A DNA stretch of 24,442 bases from Hydrogenothermus sp964516095 (GTDB lineage Bacteria; Aquificota; Aquificia; Aquificales; Hydrogenothermaceae): the NCBI GenBank assembly GCA_964516095.1, contig CAZEYS010000019.1:1-24442 (forward strand). Reading direction: 5' to 3'. Within the stretch, counting starts at the first letter, position 1, and every line of letters begins with the position of its first letter. Below, piece by piece: positions 1 through 5,793 of the stretch. A program made the position numbers and the translations under genes. The notes below the pieces were generated by a model. That model did not search any database and was not told the origin of the DNA. It saw nothing but the letters and a program-made list of their open reading frames with translations.

Positions 1-13
1 AAGGAGGCTAAAA

Positions 14-172
14 ATGGATAACGAAAGTACATGGTGGGAGTTGGCAGGTATCATATTCTTCACATTCATGGTAGTCACAGTAGGATTACTCTGGGGACTG
101 GCAATTAAAGCAAGTTATAACGAAGAAAAGAAAAAACAAAAACAACAAAAGGAAAATGCCCATGGAAAATAA
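14..172 (+). CDS. Small single-span membrane protein, function unknown (52 aa)
   Basis: A strong Shine-Dalgarno AAGGAGG (1-7) lies 6 nt before ATG 14. The 52-aa product has a tryptophan-bearing N-terminus (STWWEL), one hydrophobic helix (about residues 10-32) and a Lys/Gln-rich tail ending HGK, so it is probably a single-span protein with a cytoplasmic tail. The 3' end overlaps the next gene by 11 nt, which suggests translational coupling. Small one-helix proteins of this shape occur as minor subunits of terminal oxidases (CcoQ- or subunit IIa-like). That is only a size and topology resemblance, and the upstream genes are outside the window. Expression is plausible from the SD; the function is unknown. 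Confidence 0.7.
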   Translation: MDNESTWWELAGIIFFTFMVVTVGLLWGLAIKASYNEEKKKQKQQKENAHGK

Positions 173-668
173 TAAAAAGAGCCTGAATTGGCCACTAATC
201 ATAATATCTGGTTTTGGAGTGGTTGGATTTTTTATTTTAACATTTATCTTTGTTCAGGGACTTGCAATAAACACTGTTAAAGATGCTATCCTCATACAAA
301 AAGCTTATCCAAAAGTAACTCCTCAAGAGTACATAAACGAACTTAAAATAAAAGCGAAAGAAAATAAAATTATTATCAAACAGATAAGCTCAAATAACAG
401 GGCTTTTATCCTACAAATTATAAAACCAGCTCTCATGGAAAAACTGCTTAATGAAGCTCCTGATGTTGCCATAGCATCCATAATAAATCTTTCAATCTAC
501 GATATTGGTGATGGAACTGCCATTGTAGCTAATAACCCTTATATATGGGATATGATATCTCCCTCGTCTTATATAGACGATATTGTCCAATCATACTCAG
601 AAGAAATATCTCTTATTTTAGATTCTATATACTGGGATATAAAAAAGAAAAAAGAAATACTTAAATAA
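162..668 (+). CDS. Membrane-anchored DUF302-like protein
   Basis: About 168 aa. Residues 10-35 form one hydrophobic helix, so the protein is an N-terminally anchored membrane protein. The rest resembles the DUF302 fold: a stretch reading LQIIKPALMEKLLNEAPDVA, then INLSIYDIGDGTAIVANNP, like the DUF302 pattern of a short strand, 'ADP-(D/E)-(I/V)' and 'VYE-DG-x-v-xxxNP'. ATG 156 and ATG 162 are both possible. AAAAGG at 147-152 sits 3 nt from the first and 9 nt from the second, so 162 is preferred. It overlaps the small membrane protein upstream and is followed 18 nt later by rbfA. DUF302 proteins have no settled biochemical role. The family call is made by eye and is moderately sure. Confidence 0.65.
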   Translation: MENNKKSLNWPLIIISGFGVVGFFILTFIFVQGLAINTVKDAILIQKAYPKVTPQEYINELKIKAKENKIIIKQISSNNRAFILQIIKPALMEKLLNEAPDVAIASIINLSIYDIGDGTAIVANNPYIWDMISPSSYIDDIVQSYSEEISLILDSIYWDIKKKKEILK

Positions 669-686
669 AGTAAGGAGATTTTTAAT

Positions 687-986
687 ATGAAAAAATCTTA
701 TAAAGCAGACAGAATAAATAACGCTCTAAAACAAGCGATAAGTGAAATAATTCAGGAAGAAATACTTGGGTATTCTCCCGACAACTTTATAACGGTAATG
801 TATGTAATAGCTTCACCAGACCTTTCAAAAGCAGATGTATATGTTTCTGCCTTAAAAGACATCGACAATGTCGTGGAAATGTTAAATAAAAGAGCCCCTT
901 ACATCAGACATCTGATTGGTCAAAAACTCAAGTTACGTCGTTTACCTCAACTAAAATTCATAAAAGACGAATACAAACTAATCTAA
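687..986 (+). CDS. rbfA: Ribosome-binding factor A
   Basis: RbfA is a KH-fold protein that binds the 30S subunit near 16S helix 1 and helps late maturation and cold adaptation. The 99-aa sequence shows the family signature: N-terminal SYKADRINNALKQAISEII, central ITVMYVIASPDLSKADVYVS, and the C-terminal helix and strand ending LRRLPQLKFIKDE. It is shorter than many homologues (about 115-130 aa) because it stops just after the last conserved strand and lacks their tail. AAGGAG at 672-677 is well placed for ATG 687. It sits between the DUF302-like gene and sppA, probably in one transcript. Confidence 0.9.
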   Translation: MKKSYKADRINNALKQAISEIIQEEILGYSPDNFITVMYVIASPDLSKADVYVSALKDIDNVVEMLNKRAPYIRHLIGQKLKLRRLPQLKFIKDEYKLI

Positions 987-999
987 AAAGAAGGGTAAA

Positions 1000-1836
1000 A
1001 TGATGGTGAAAAAAATCATAATTGGGCTAATATTAGTTCTGATTTTAGTATTTTTAGGAATTAATCTAAAAAATCAGTTTGTACCTAAAATTGCATTGAT
1101 AAATATAAAAGGAGTAATTTCAAGCTACAAAGAAACACTGCAATACCTTTCTATTGCAGAAAAAGATAGCAGCATAAAAGCAGTAGTTTTAAATGTTGAT
1201 AGCCCTGGTGGTGCAGTGGGGGCTTCTCAGGAAATATATAGAGCAATTGAGAAAATAAGGAAGAAAAAACCTGTCATTGTCTCTATGGGAAATGTGGCAG
1301 CATCTGGAGGGTACTATATCTCAGCAGCTGCAAACGTCATATATGCAAACCCAGGAACCATAACAGGAAGTATTGGAGTGATAGTTCAACATATAGATAT
1401 AACAGAGTTAACCAAAAAATTAGGAATTAAAATAACAAATATTAAAAGTGGGAAAAACAAAGACATACTATATCCAAATCATAAACTAAAACCTGAAGAG
1501 AAAAGGTTAATAGAACAAACCGTAAAAGACGTTTATGAACAATTTTTAGATGCTGTTGTTAAATATAGAAATATAGATAAAAAGAAATTAAGACCATACG
1601 CAGATGGAAGAATATTCAGTGGAAGACAGGCCTTAAAAATTGGTTTAGTAGATAAACTTGGAAACTTACAGGATGCAATCGCAGAGGCAAGAAAAATGAT
1701 TGGAAAACAAGGTTCGGCAGCAATTGTAGTGGAAATAGGAAAAGAAAAAAGTCTATTTGAAAAACTATTTGGGGCCAAAATAAACGTAGATATGTTAGAT
1801 AACCTCTCGGGAATTTATTATTTAATGACCTTCTGA
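1000..1836 (+). CDS. sppA: Signal peptide peptidase SppA (family S49)
   Basis: This 278-aa protein is the short, single-domain type of SppA found in Gram-positives and deep-branching bacteria, an integral membrane serine protease that degrades released signal peptides. Residues 4-22 form the N-terminal membrane anchor. The core shows VVLNVDSPGG (62-71), the nucleophile motif AASGGYY with Ser102, TGSIGVI (122-128), and Lys154 in SGKNKD. The 52-residue spacing between Ser102 and Lys154 matches the Ser147/Lys199 dyad of Bacillus subtilis SppA. ADGRIFSGRQAL (201-212) is also typical. ATG 1000 and ATG 1003 are both usable after the GAAGGG ribosome site. It follows rbfA by 13 nt. Confidence 0.93.
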   Translation: MMVKKIIIGLILVLILVFLGINLKNQFVPKIALINIKGVISSYKETLQYLSIAEKDSSIKAVVLNVDSPGGAVGASQEIYRAIEKIRKKKPVIVSMGNVAASGGYYISAAANVIYANPGTITGSIGVIVQHIDITELTKKLGIKITNIKSGKNKDILYPNHKLKPEEKRLIEQTVKDVYEQFLDAVVKYRNIDKKKLRPYADGRIFSGRQALKIGLVDKLGNLQDAIAEARKMIGKQGSAAIVVEIGKEKSLFEKLFGAKINVDMLDNLSGIYYLMTF

Positions 1837-1916
1837 TATTAATCATACCTGCAAATATTAATTAGTATATGATTTTATAAATTGAAAATTAAAACATTTT
1901 TGGAGGTATTATAGTT

Positions 1917-2261
1917 ATGCAACAAACAGACAACATAATCTTAGTAACAGAAGCAGCTTCAAAAGAAATTAAAAAAATAGCTGACGAGCAAGGAATAGAA
2001 AATCCAATTCTTAGAATAAGAGTTGTTCCTGGTGGATGTTCTGGTTTCCAATATGCAATGGGATTTGATGAAAGTGTTTCAGAAAACGATAAAGTTGTAG
2101 AAACAGCAGATGGTGTTAAAGTAGTAATTGATGAGTTTTCAGCTCCTTATATAAAAGGTGCAACATTAGATTACGTTACTGATTTCATGGGTGGTGGATT
2201 TACTATTAAAAATCCAAACGCATCTGGTTCTTGTGGATGTGGAAACTCTTTCTCTTGCTAA
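1917..2261 (+). CDS. A-type iron-sulfur cluster carrier (IscA/ErpA/SufA family)
   Basis: HesB/IscA-fold protein of 114 aa that accepts Fe-S clusters from the scaffold and delivers them to apo-enzymes. The three family cysteines are present: Cys41 in VPGGCSGFQY, and Cys106 and Cys108 in GSCGCGNSF. A further Cys114 is the last residue, unusual but not unheard of. ATG 1917 is preceded by GGAGGT with about 9 nt spacing. The gene is 80 bp from sppA and closed by a rho-independent terminator, so it is probably a single-gene or end-of-operon unit. Whether it is functionally IscA, ErpA or SufA cannot be decided from sequence alone, and no isc/suf genes are nearby. The Fe-S subunit at 3862 and UvrC at 5794 are possible clients. 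Confidence 0.93.
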   Translation: MQQTDNIILVTEAASKEIKKIADEQGIENPILRIRVVPGGCSGFQYAMGFDESVSENDKVVETADGVKVVIDEFSAPYIKGATLDYVTDFMGGGFTIKNPNASGSCGCGNSFSC

Positions 2262-2272
2262 TGAAAAATAAC

Positions 2273-2297
2273 GCGGGTTAAATTCCCGCTTTTTTTA
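2273..2297 (+). terminator. Rho-independent terminator of the A-type carrier gene
   Basis: Stem GCGGG (2273-2277) pairs with CCCGC (2285-2289) across a 7-nt loop TTAAATT, followed by eight T (2290-2297). It starts 11 nt after the carrier stop codon. Confidence 0.85.
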
Positions 2298-2332
2298 TTC
2301 TCACTCTCTTCATTTTCATAAAGTAAAAAATC

Positions 2333-2361
2333 TTGAATTTAGCAAAAAATCCTTGTATAAT
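2333..2361 (+). promoter_or_regulatory. Sigma70-type promoter of tRNA-Leu
   Basis: -35 TTGAAT (2333-2338) and -10 TATAAT (2356-2361) are separated by 17 nt. The tRNA begins 15 nt after the -10 box, so the primary transcript would have a leader of only a few nucleotides. It lies directly after the preceding terminator. Confidence 0.8.
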
Positions 2362-2376
2362 ATTTATCCTGGTTCT

Positions 2377-2463
2377 GCGAGAGTGGCGGAACTGGCAGAC
2401 GCGAGGGACTTAAAATCCCTTGGCCGCAAGGCCGTGCGGGTTCGATTCCCGCCTCTCGCACCA
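2377..2463 (+). tRNA. tRNA-Leu (anticodon UAA)
   Basis: The 87-nt gene folds as a class II tRNA. The acceptor is GCGAGAG (2377-2383) with CTCTCGC (2453-2459), discriminator A2460 and an encoded CCA (2461-2463). The anticodon stem is AGGGA/TCCCT around loop CTTAAAA with anticodon TAA at 2411-2413. A long variable arm (TGGCCGCAAGGCCG region) precedes the T arm GCGGG-TTCGATT-CCCGC. D-loop and T-loop consensus bases are present. It reads UUA codons, which are frequent in this AT-rich genome. The 3' end is only 10 nt from the convergent ccdA stop codon. Confidence 0.97.
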
Positions 2464-2473
2464 CCTTTAAATC

Positions 2474-3310
2474 TTATCCAAGTATTGAAGAAAAACTTTC
2501 AAGGTTTCCTGTTGCAAGTAATATTCCCAGTACTATTAATAAAGCACCCCCACCTATTTCTACAATTTCAAAAAACTTTCCAAATTTCTGAACAAGTCTC
2601 AAAAATGAAGTCCATAAAAGGCCTGCTAATATAAAAGGAATGCCAAGACCAAGAGAATAAAAAGCTAAAAGTAACATTCCTTTAGAAACAGTACCTTCGT
2701 TCATAGCAATCATTAAAATAGAACCAAGAATAGGACCAATACATGGACTCCACCCAGCCCCAAACGTTAATCCTACAATAAAAGAACTTATTCCCGTAGC
2801 TTTTCCACTTTTTTCTACTTTGAACTGTCTATACAAAAATTCGTGTAATCTAAGGAAATAAAGTGCCATAACAATAGACCATATGCCTGCAAAAGTAAAG
2901 AATATATCTAAAGATATTATTCCAAATGTATAAAGAGCGACTAAAATCAATCCAATAGCAAAAAATAACTCTTTAAAATTAGGTTTTAAAAATAAACCAG
3001 TAAAATGAATACCAAAAAATACTACCAGTGCACCTCCAATTTTGGAAATATAAGATTTATAATCCATAAAAAACTGACCAATATAAGATGCAGAAGCTCC
3101 CATCAAAACAAAAACTGTGGAAAATCCCACCACAAAAAATAAGATAGGTATAATTGCCTTGAAGTTAAATTTTTTGTTTTCATCAGAAACATTAGCACTG
3201 GCACCAGTTATATAAGACAGATATGCAGGAACAATTGGAAGCACACATGGCGAAAGAAAACTTAAAAAACCTGCTAAAAAAGCTGTCCATAGTGTTATAT
3301 TTTCAACCAT
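2474..3310 (-). CDS. ccdA: CcdA-type thiol-disulfide membrane transporter
   Basis: DsbD/CcdA-family membrane protein that carries reducing equivalents from cytoplasmic thioredoxin across the membrane, used for cytochrome c maturation and other extracytoplasmic thiol reduction. The two redox cysteines are in the family motifs: Cys22 in LSFLSPCVLPIVPAYLSY and Cys190 in GAGWSPCIGPILGSIL. The 278-aa length exceeds typical CcdA (about 230-240 aa). The extra length is a block around residues 90-135 that looks like two additional membrane helices before the usual third helix (whose end, FLYRQFKVE at 158-166, resembles the canonical FLYREKR). ATG 3310 has GAGG upstream. It starts 9 nt after its partner tlpA, and the two form an operon. 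It converges on tRNA-Leu. Confidence 0.9.
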   Translation of the reverse strand: MVENITLWTAFLAGFLSFLSPCVLPIVPAYLSYITGASANVSDENKKFNFKAIIPILFFVVGFSTVFVLMGASASYIGQFFMDYKSYISKIGGALVVFFGIHFTGLFLKPNFKELFFAIGLILVALYTFGIISLDIFFTFAGIWSIVMALYFLRLHEFLYRQFKVEKSGKATGISSFIVGLTFGAGWSPCIGPILGSILMIAMNEGTVSKGMLLLAFYSLGLGIPFILAGLLWTSFLRLVQKFGKFFEIVEIGGGALLIVLGILLATGNLESFSSILG

Positions 3311-3319
3311 ATCAAAACC

Positions 3320-3793
3320 TCACTTTAAAAATTTATCAATATACTTTTTCAATTTTTTAATAGGAGTGTGTCCGTAAAATATCTTACCAATAGTTAAATC
3401 TTTTCTTAAAATATATATAATTGGAGTTCCTATAATTCTGTAGTTTTTTACAGTTTCATAATCCCCAATCAATACAGGTATATCAAATCCCCACTTTTTT
3501 TTAACTTTTTTTATTTCTTGAATATTATCAGAATTAATAACAACTGCATAAAACTTAACAGGCTTGTTTTTATACTCATCTACGAGAAAAGAAATTTCAG
3601 GTAGTTCTTTTTGGCAAACACCACAAGTAGTTGCCCAAAACACCAAAACAACAACATTCCCTTTTAAAGCAGAAAGTTTTACTATAGTGCCATTTTCATC
3701 AGGTAAGGCAAAGTCAGGAGCTTTAATACCTTTTCCTAAAGATAAAGTAAATATAAAAAGTATAGATAACCAACTATTTATGAAAAATCTCAA
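3320..3793 (-). CDS. TlpA/ResA-like extracytoplasmic thioredoxin
   Basis: 157-aa thioredoxin-fold protein with a short hydrophobic N-terminus (residues 5-20, signal peptide or anchor). After it come KAPDFALPDENG (24-35) and the active site WATTCGVCQKE with Cys57 and Cys60. A cis-proline loop, IIGTPIIYIL, lies further on. This is the TlpA/ResA pattern: a periplasmic reductase that keeps apocytochrome c or other client thiols reduced, itself recharged by the membrane protein ccdA directly downstream. The start is TTG (3791-3793) with AGGAG 8 nt upstream; no ATG or GTG gives a complete signal region. It is divergent from the Fe-S subunit gene at 3862. The exact client (cytochrome c or other) is not shown by the sequence. 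Confidence 0.87.
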   Translation of the reverse strand: MRFFINSWLSILFIFTLSLGKGIKAPDFALPDENGTIVKLSALKGNVVVLVFWATTCGVCQKELPEISFLVDEYKNKPVKFYAVVINSDNIQEIKKVKKKWGFDIPVLIGDYETVKNYRIIGTPIIYILRKDLTIGKIFYGHTPIKKLKKYIDKFLK

Positions 3794-3828
3794 TTTAAGC
3801 TCTCCTTTAAAATGATAAAGTTATATTA

Positions 3829-3857
3829 TATATAAATAATAACTATTACGAGGTCAA
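3829..3857 (-). promoter_or_regulatory. Promoter of tlpA-ccdA
   Basis: Read on the minus strand: -35 TTGACC (3857-3852) and -10 TATATA (3834-3829) with 17 nt spacing, about 35 nt before the TTG start. The same 68-bp interval must also hold the promoter for the divergent gene at 3862, so the two transcription units probably share or compete for this site. The forward promoter is not clear. Confidence 0.6.
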
Positions 3858-3861
3858 CGAA

Positions 3862-4605
3862 GTGAATACTAACTTAAAAGTTAAAAGATACGATGGGGAA
3901 AAAGAGTGGATACAAGAATATAATATAAATTACACAGACAGGACAACTCTTTTAGAAGCTTTAATGTATATAAAAGATAACATAGACCCAAGCTTAACAT
4001 TCAGAGTGCAATGTAGGTCTGCAATCTGTGGTACATGTGCCGTAAAAGTTGGAGATAAACACATATTGGCTTGCCGGACAAAAATAAAAGATCTTTTGAA
4101 AGAAAGTGAAGAAATAATGGTAGAACCAGCAAACAATCTAACGGTAATAAAAGACCTTGTAACAGATCACAGTCAGTATATAGAAAAACTAAAAGATGTT
4201 AAAGCATGGTTTATTCCAAAAGAACCATTTGAACCAGTGTATCCAGATGACCTGAAAAAATTTGATAAAGAAACAGACTGTATACTATGCGGAATATGCT
4301 ATAGTGCCTGTCCTGCATTCCAGACAGACAAAAACTTTGGAGGACCTATAAATTTTGTAAAGGTTTATAGATTTTGGAAAGATAAAAACGATGCCTTAAA
4401 AGACGAAAGAATAGTACTTGCAGACAAAAACCATATAACAAGCTGTGTACATTGTAAGTACTGTACTTTTATGTGTCCTAAAGAAATCCCTGTAGAACAG
4501 GATATTACACAGATAGAGTTCTATGGAAAACAAAAAGGAATAATTAAACAAGAAAACAGTAGTGGTTTTGGATTTGGGTTTGGATTTAATCCTCCAAACT
4601 TTTAG
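3862..4605 (+). CDS. sdhB: Succinate dehydrogenase/fumarate reductase iron-sulfur subunit
   Basis: 247-aa electron-transfer subunit that passes electrons between the flavoprotein and the membrane quinone site or its equivalent. The N-terminal plant-type [2Fe-2S] ferredoxin domain has Cys51, Cys56, Cys59 and Cys71. The C-terminal domain has CILCGICYSACP (Cys140/143/146/150) and CVHCKYCTFMCP (Cys195/198/201/205). Classical SdhB/FrdB has no cysteine where Cys198 stands, which is why it holds a [3Fe-4S] cluster. With Cys198 the second set is complete, as in the non-classical (type E) enzymes, so two [4Fe-4S] clusters are likely. The tail has four Gly-Phe pairs. The start is GTG 3862 with GAGGT 7 nt upstream. 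No sdhA, C, D or E is adjacent, so the partners lie elsewhere. frdB is an equally possible name. The stop overlaps the convergent transporter gene by 4 nt. Confidence 0.88.
   Translation: MNTNLKVKRYDGEKEWIQEYNINYTDRTTLLEALMYIKDNIDPSLTFRVQCRSAICGTCAVKVGDKHILACRTKIKDLLKESEEIMVEPANNLTVIKDLVTDHSQYIEKLKDVKAWFIPKEPFEPVYPDDLKKFDKETDCILCGICYSACPAFQTDKNFGGPINFVKVYRFWKDKNDALKDERIVLADKNHITSCVHCKYCTFMCPKEIPVEQDITQIEFYGKQKGIIKQENSSGFGFGFGFNPPNF
4564..4587 (+). repeat. Four tandem Gly-Phe codon pairs at the sdhB 3' end
   Basis: Codons GGT TTT GGA TTT GGG TTT GGA TTT encode (Gly-Phe)x4 at residues 235-242, just before NPPNF-stop. The glycine codons differ, so this is not a clean recent DNA duplication. Confidence 0.85.
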
Positions 4606-5663
4606 AAATATGAGCCATAACGCTCATAATATATATTTAAAAGATTGTATAAGATAACTACAATAATTGGGGCGATAAAAACCCCTATAAAACCAAAAAG
4701 GTTAAGGCCTCCGAGTATTGAAAAAACCATTACCATAGGATGGATATTAGCTTTTTCTCCAATTACCACTGGTTTAATAATGTTATCAACAGTACTTATA
4801 ACAAAAGTGCCCCATAAAAAAAATAAAAATGCAGTTAGAAAACTTTTTGTGAAAAATAGATAAATGGCAATAGGAACCCAAACAAGAGAAGCCCCTCCAA
4901 TAGGTAAAAATGCAGCAAAAAATGTTAAAATAGCCCAAAAAAGACTAAAACTGACCCCTGCAAAGTAATATCCAACAAAAGATAAAATCCCTTGGGCTAC
5001 GGCTGTAAGAAAAGAACCAAAGAATACACCCTGGATTGTATTATAAGAAGAAATAACAATATACTCTTTATCTTTTTCGGGCATAGGAATAAGCTTATAT
5101 ACCCATCTATAAAGACTTTTGCCATCTTTGAATAGGAAAAATACTGTTATTATAATCAGAGATATACCAAAAACAATAAAAGAAAAATTAATAACTATTG
5201 TTTTACCTTTGTCTATTATAAAGTTCGCTAAGTACGAGACAGAAACCTTTAGAAATGACTGTATATCAATGTTTAAATTAAAATTTTGGAGAAAAATAGA
5301 TATTTTTTTATAAAAAAAAGATATAACTGGAATACTGAGAATAAAACTTTCAATATTATTGAACTTAGATAATTTCTCTATAAAAATAGGATAAATCACT
5401 CCAACTTCATTTATGAAAACTATGGTAATTAAAAGAGATGGAATTATAAAAAAAATCAAAACCAGAAGTGTTGACAGAAGTGAAGATAATACAGGAGATT
5501 TGAGTTTTTGTAAAAATTTTTCATGTAATGGATAAACTATAACAGCAATAAATATTGATGTTAGTATAATAGTAAAAAAAGGAGAAAACAAAAGATAGCC
5601 CAGGAAAAGGAAGAAAGACAGGGCTATGAAGAAAAATATATTGCTTATATTCCCTGGACTCAA
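4602..5663 (-). CDS. AI-2E family (PerM/YdiK-type) membrane transporter
   Basis: 353-aa polytopic membrane protein of the UPF0118/AI-2E exporter family. Two N-terminal helices are followed by a less hydrophobic section (about 95-150), then several helices. The C-terminal half shows family-like segments: QGVFFGSFLTAVAQGILSF, a stretch ending FLPIGGASLVWVP, and DNIIKPVVIGEKANIHPMVM. Members export varied small molecules or act as Na+/H+ antiporters; the substrate here is unknown. The start is TTG 5663, seven nt after the stop of the 31-aa peptide gene, so translation may be coupled. Its 3' end overlaps the convergent sdhB stop by 4 nt, with no clear terminator. Confidence 0.85.
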   Translation of the reverse strand: MSPGNISNIFFFIALSFFLFLGYLLFSPFFTIILTSIFIAVIVYPLHEKFLQKLKSPVLSSLLSTLLVLIFFIIPSLLITIVFINEVGVIYPIFIEKLSKFNNIESFILSIPVISFFYKKISIFLQNFNLNIDIQSFLKVSVSYLANFIIDKGKTIVINFSFIVFGISLIIITVFFLFKDGKSLYRWVYKLIPMPEKDKEYIVISSYNTIQGVFFGSFLTAVAQGILSFVGYYFAGVSFSLFWAILTFFAAFLPIGGASLVWVPIAIYLFFTKSFLTAFLFFLWGTFVISTVDNIIKPVVIGEKANIHPMVMVFSILGGLNLFGFIGVFIAPIIVVILYNLLNIYYERYGSYF

Positions 5664-5670
5664 ATTGCTA

Positions 5671-5766
5671 TTACTCTTCGCCTTTTAATGCCCCTGCTAC
5701 AAAAGCTAAAATAGCTGTTAAAACTGCAAAAGATACCATAATTATAAAAGCTGTCCAAGGTCCCAT
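5671..5766 (-). CDS. 31-aa single-span membrane peptide, unknown function
   Basis: A reading frame on the minus strand from ATG 5766 to TAA 5671 encodes 31 aa: MGPWTAFI..., one hydrophobic helix over nearly the whole length, and the charged end KGEE. GGAGGTTTTGAG upstream is a strong ribosome site with normal spacing. It fills the gap between uvrC (27 nt upstream) and the TTG start of the AI-2E-family transporter (7 nt downstream), and the packing suggests one transcript. The size and shape are those of small accessory subunits of membrane complexes, but I recognise no family. The coding claim rests on SD, codon content and position. Confidence 0.65.
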   Translation of the reverse strand: MGPWTAFIIMVSFAVLTAILAFVAGALKGEE

Positions 5767-5793
5767 TTCTCAAAACCTCCTCCAAAGAATGTT

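Noticed and set aside
2353..2634. 93-codon open frame covering tRNA-Leu
   Set aside because: It reads through the tRNA and antisense ccdA; a common artefact of tRNA genes.
4609..4628. TATGAGC/GCTCATA hairpin just after the sdhB stop as a terminator
   Set aside because: There is no T-run on the plus strand and it lies inside the coding end of the convergent transporter gene.
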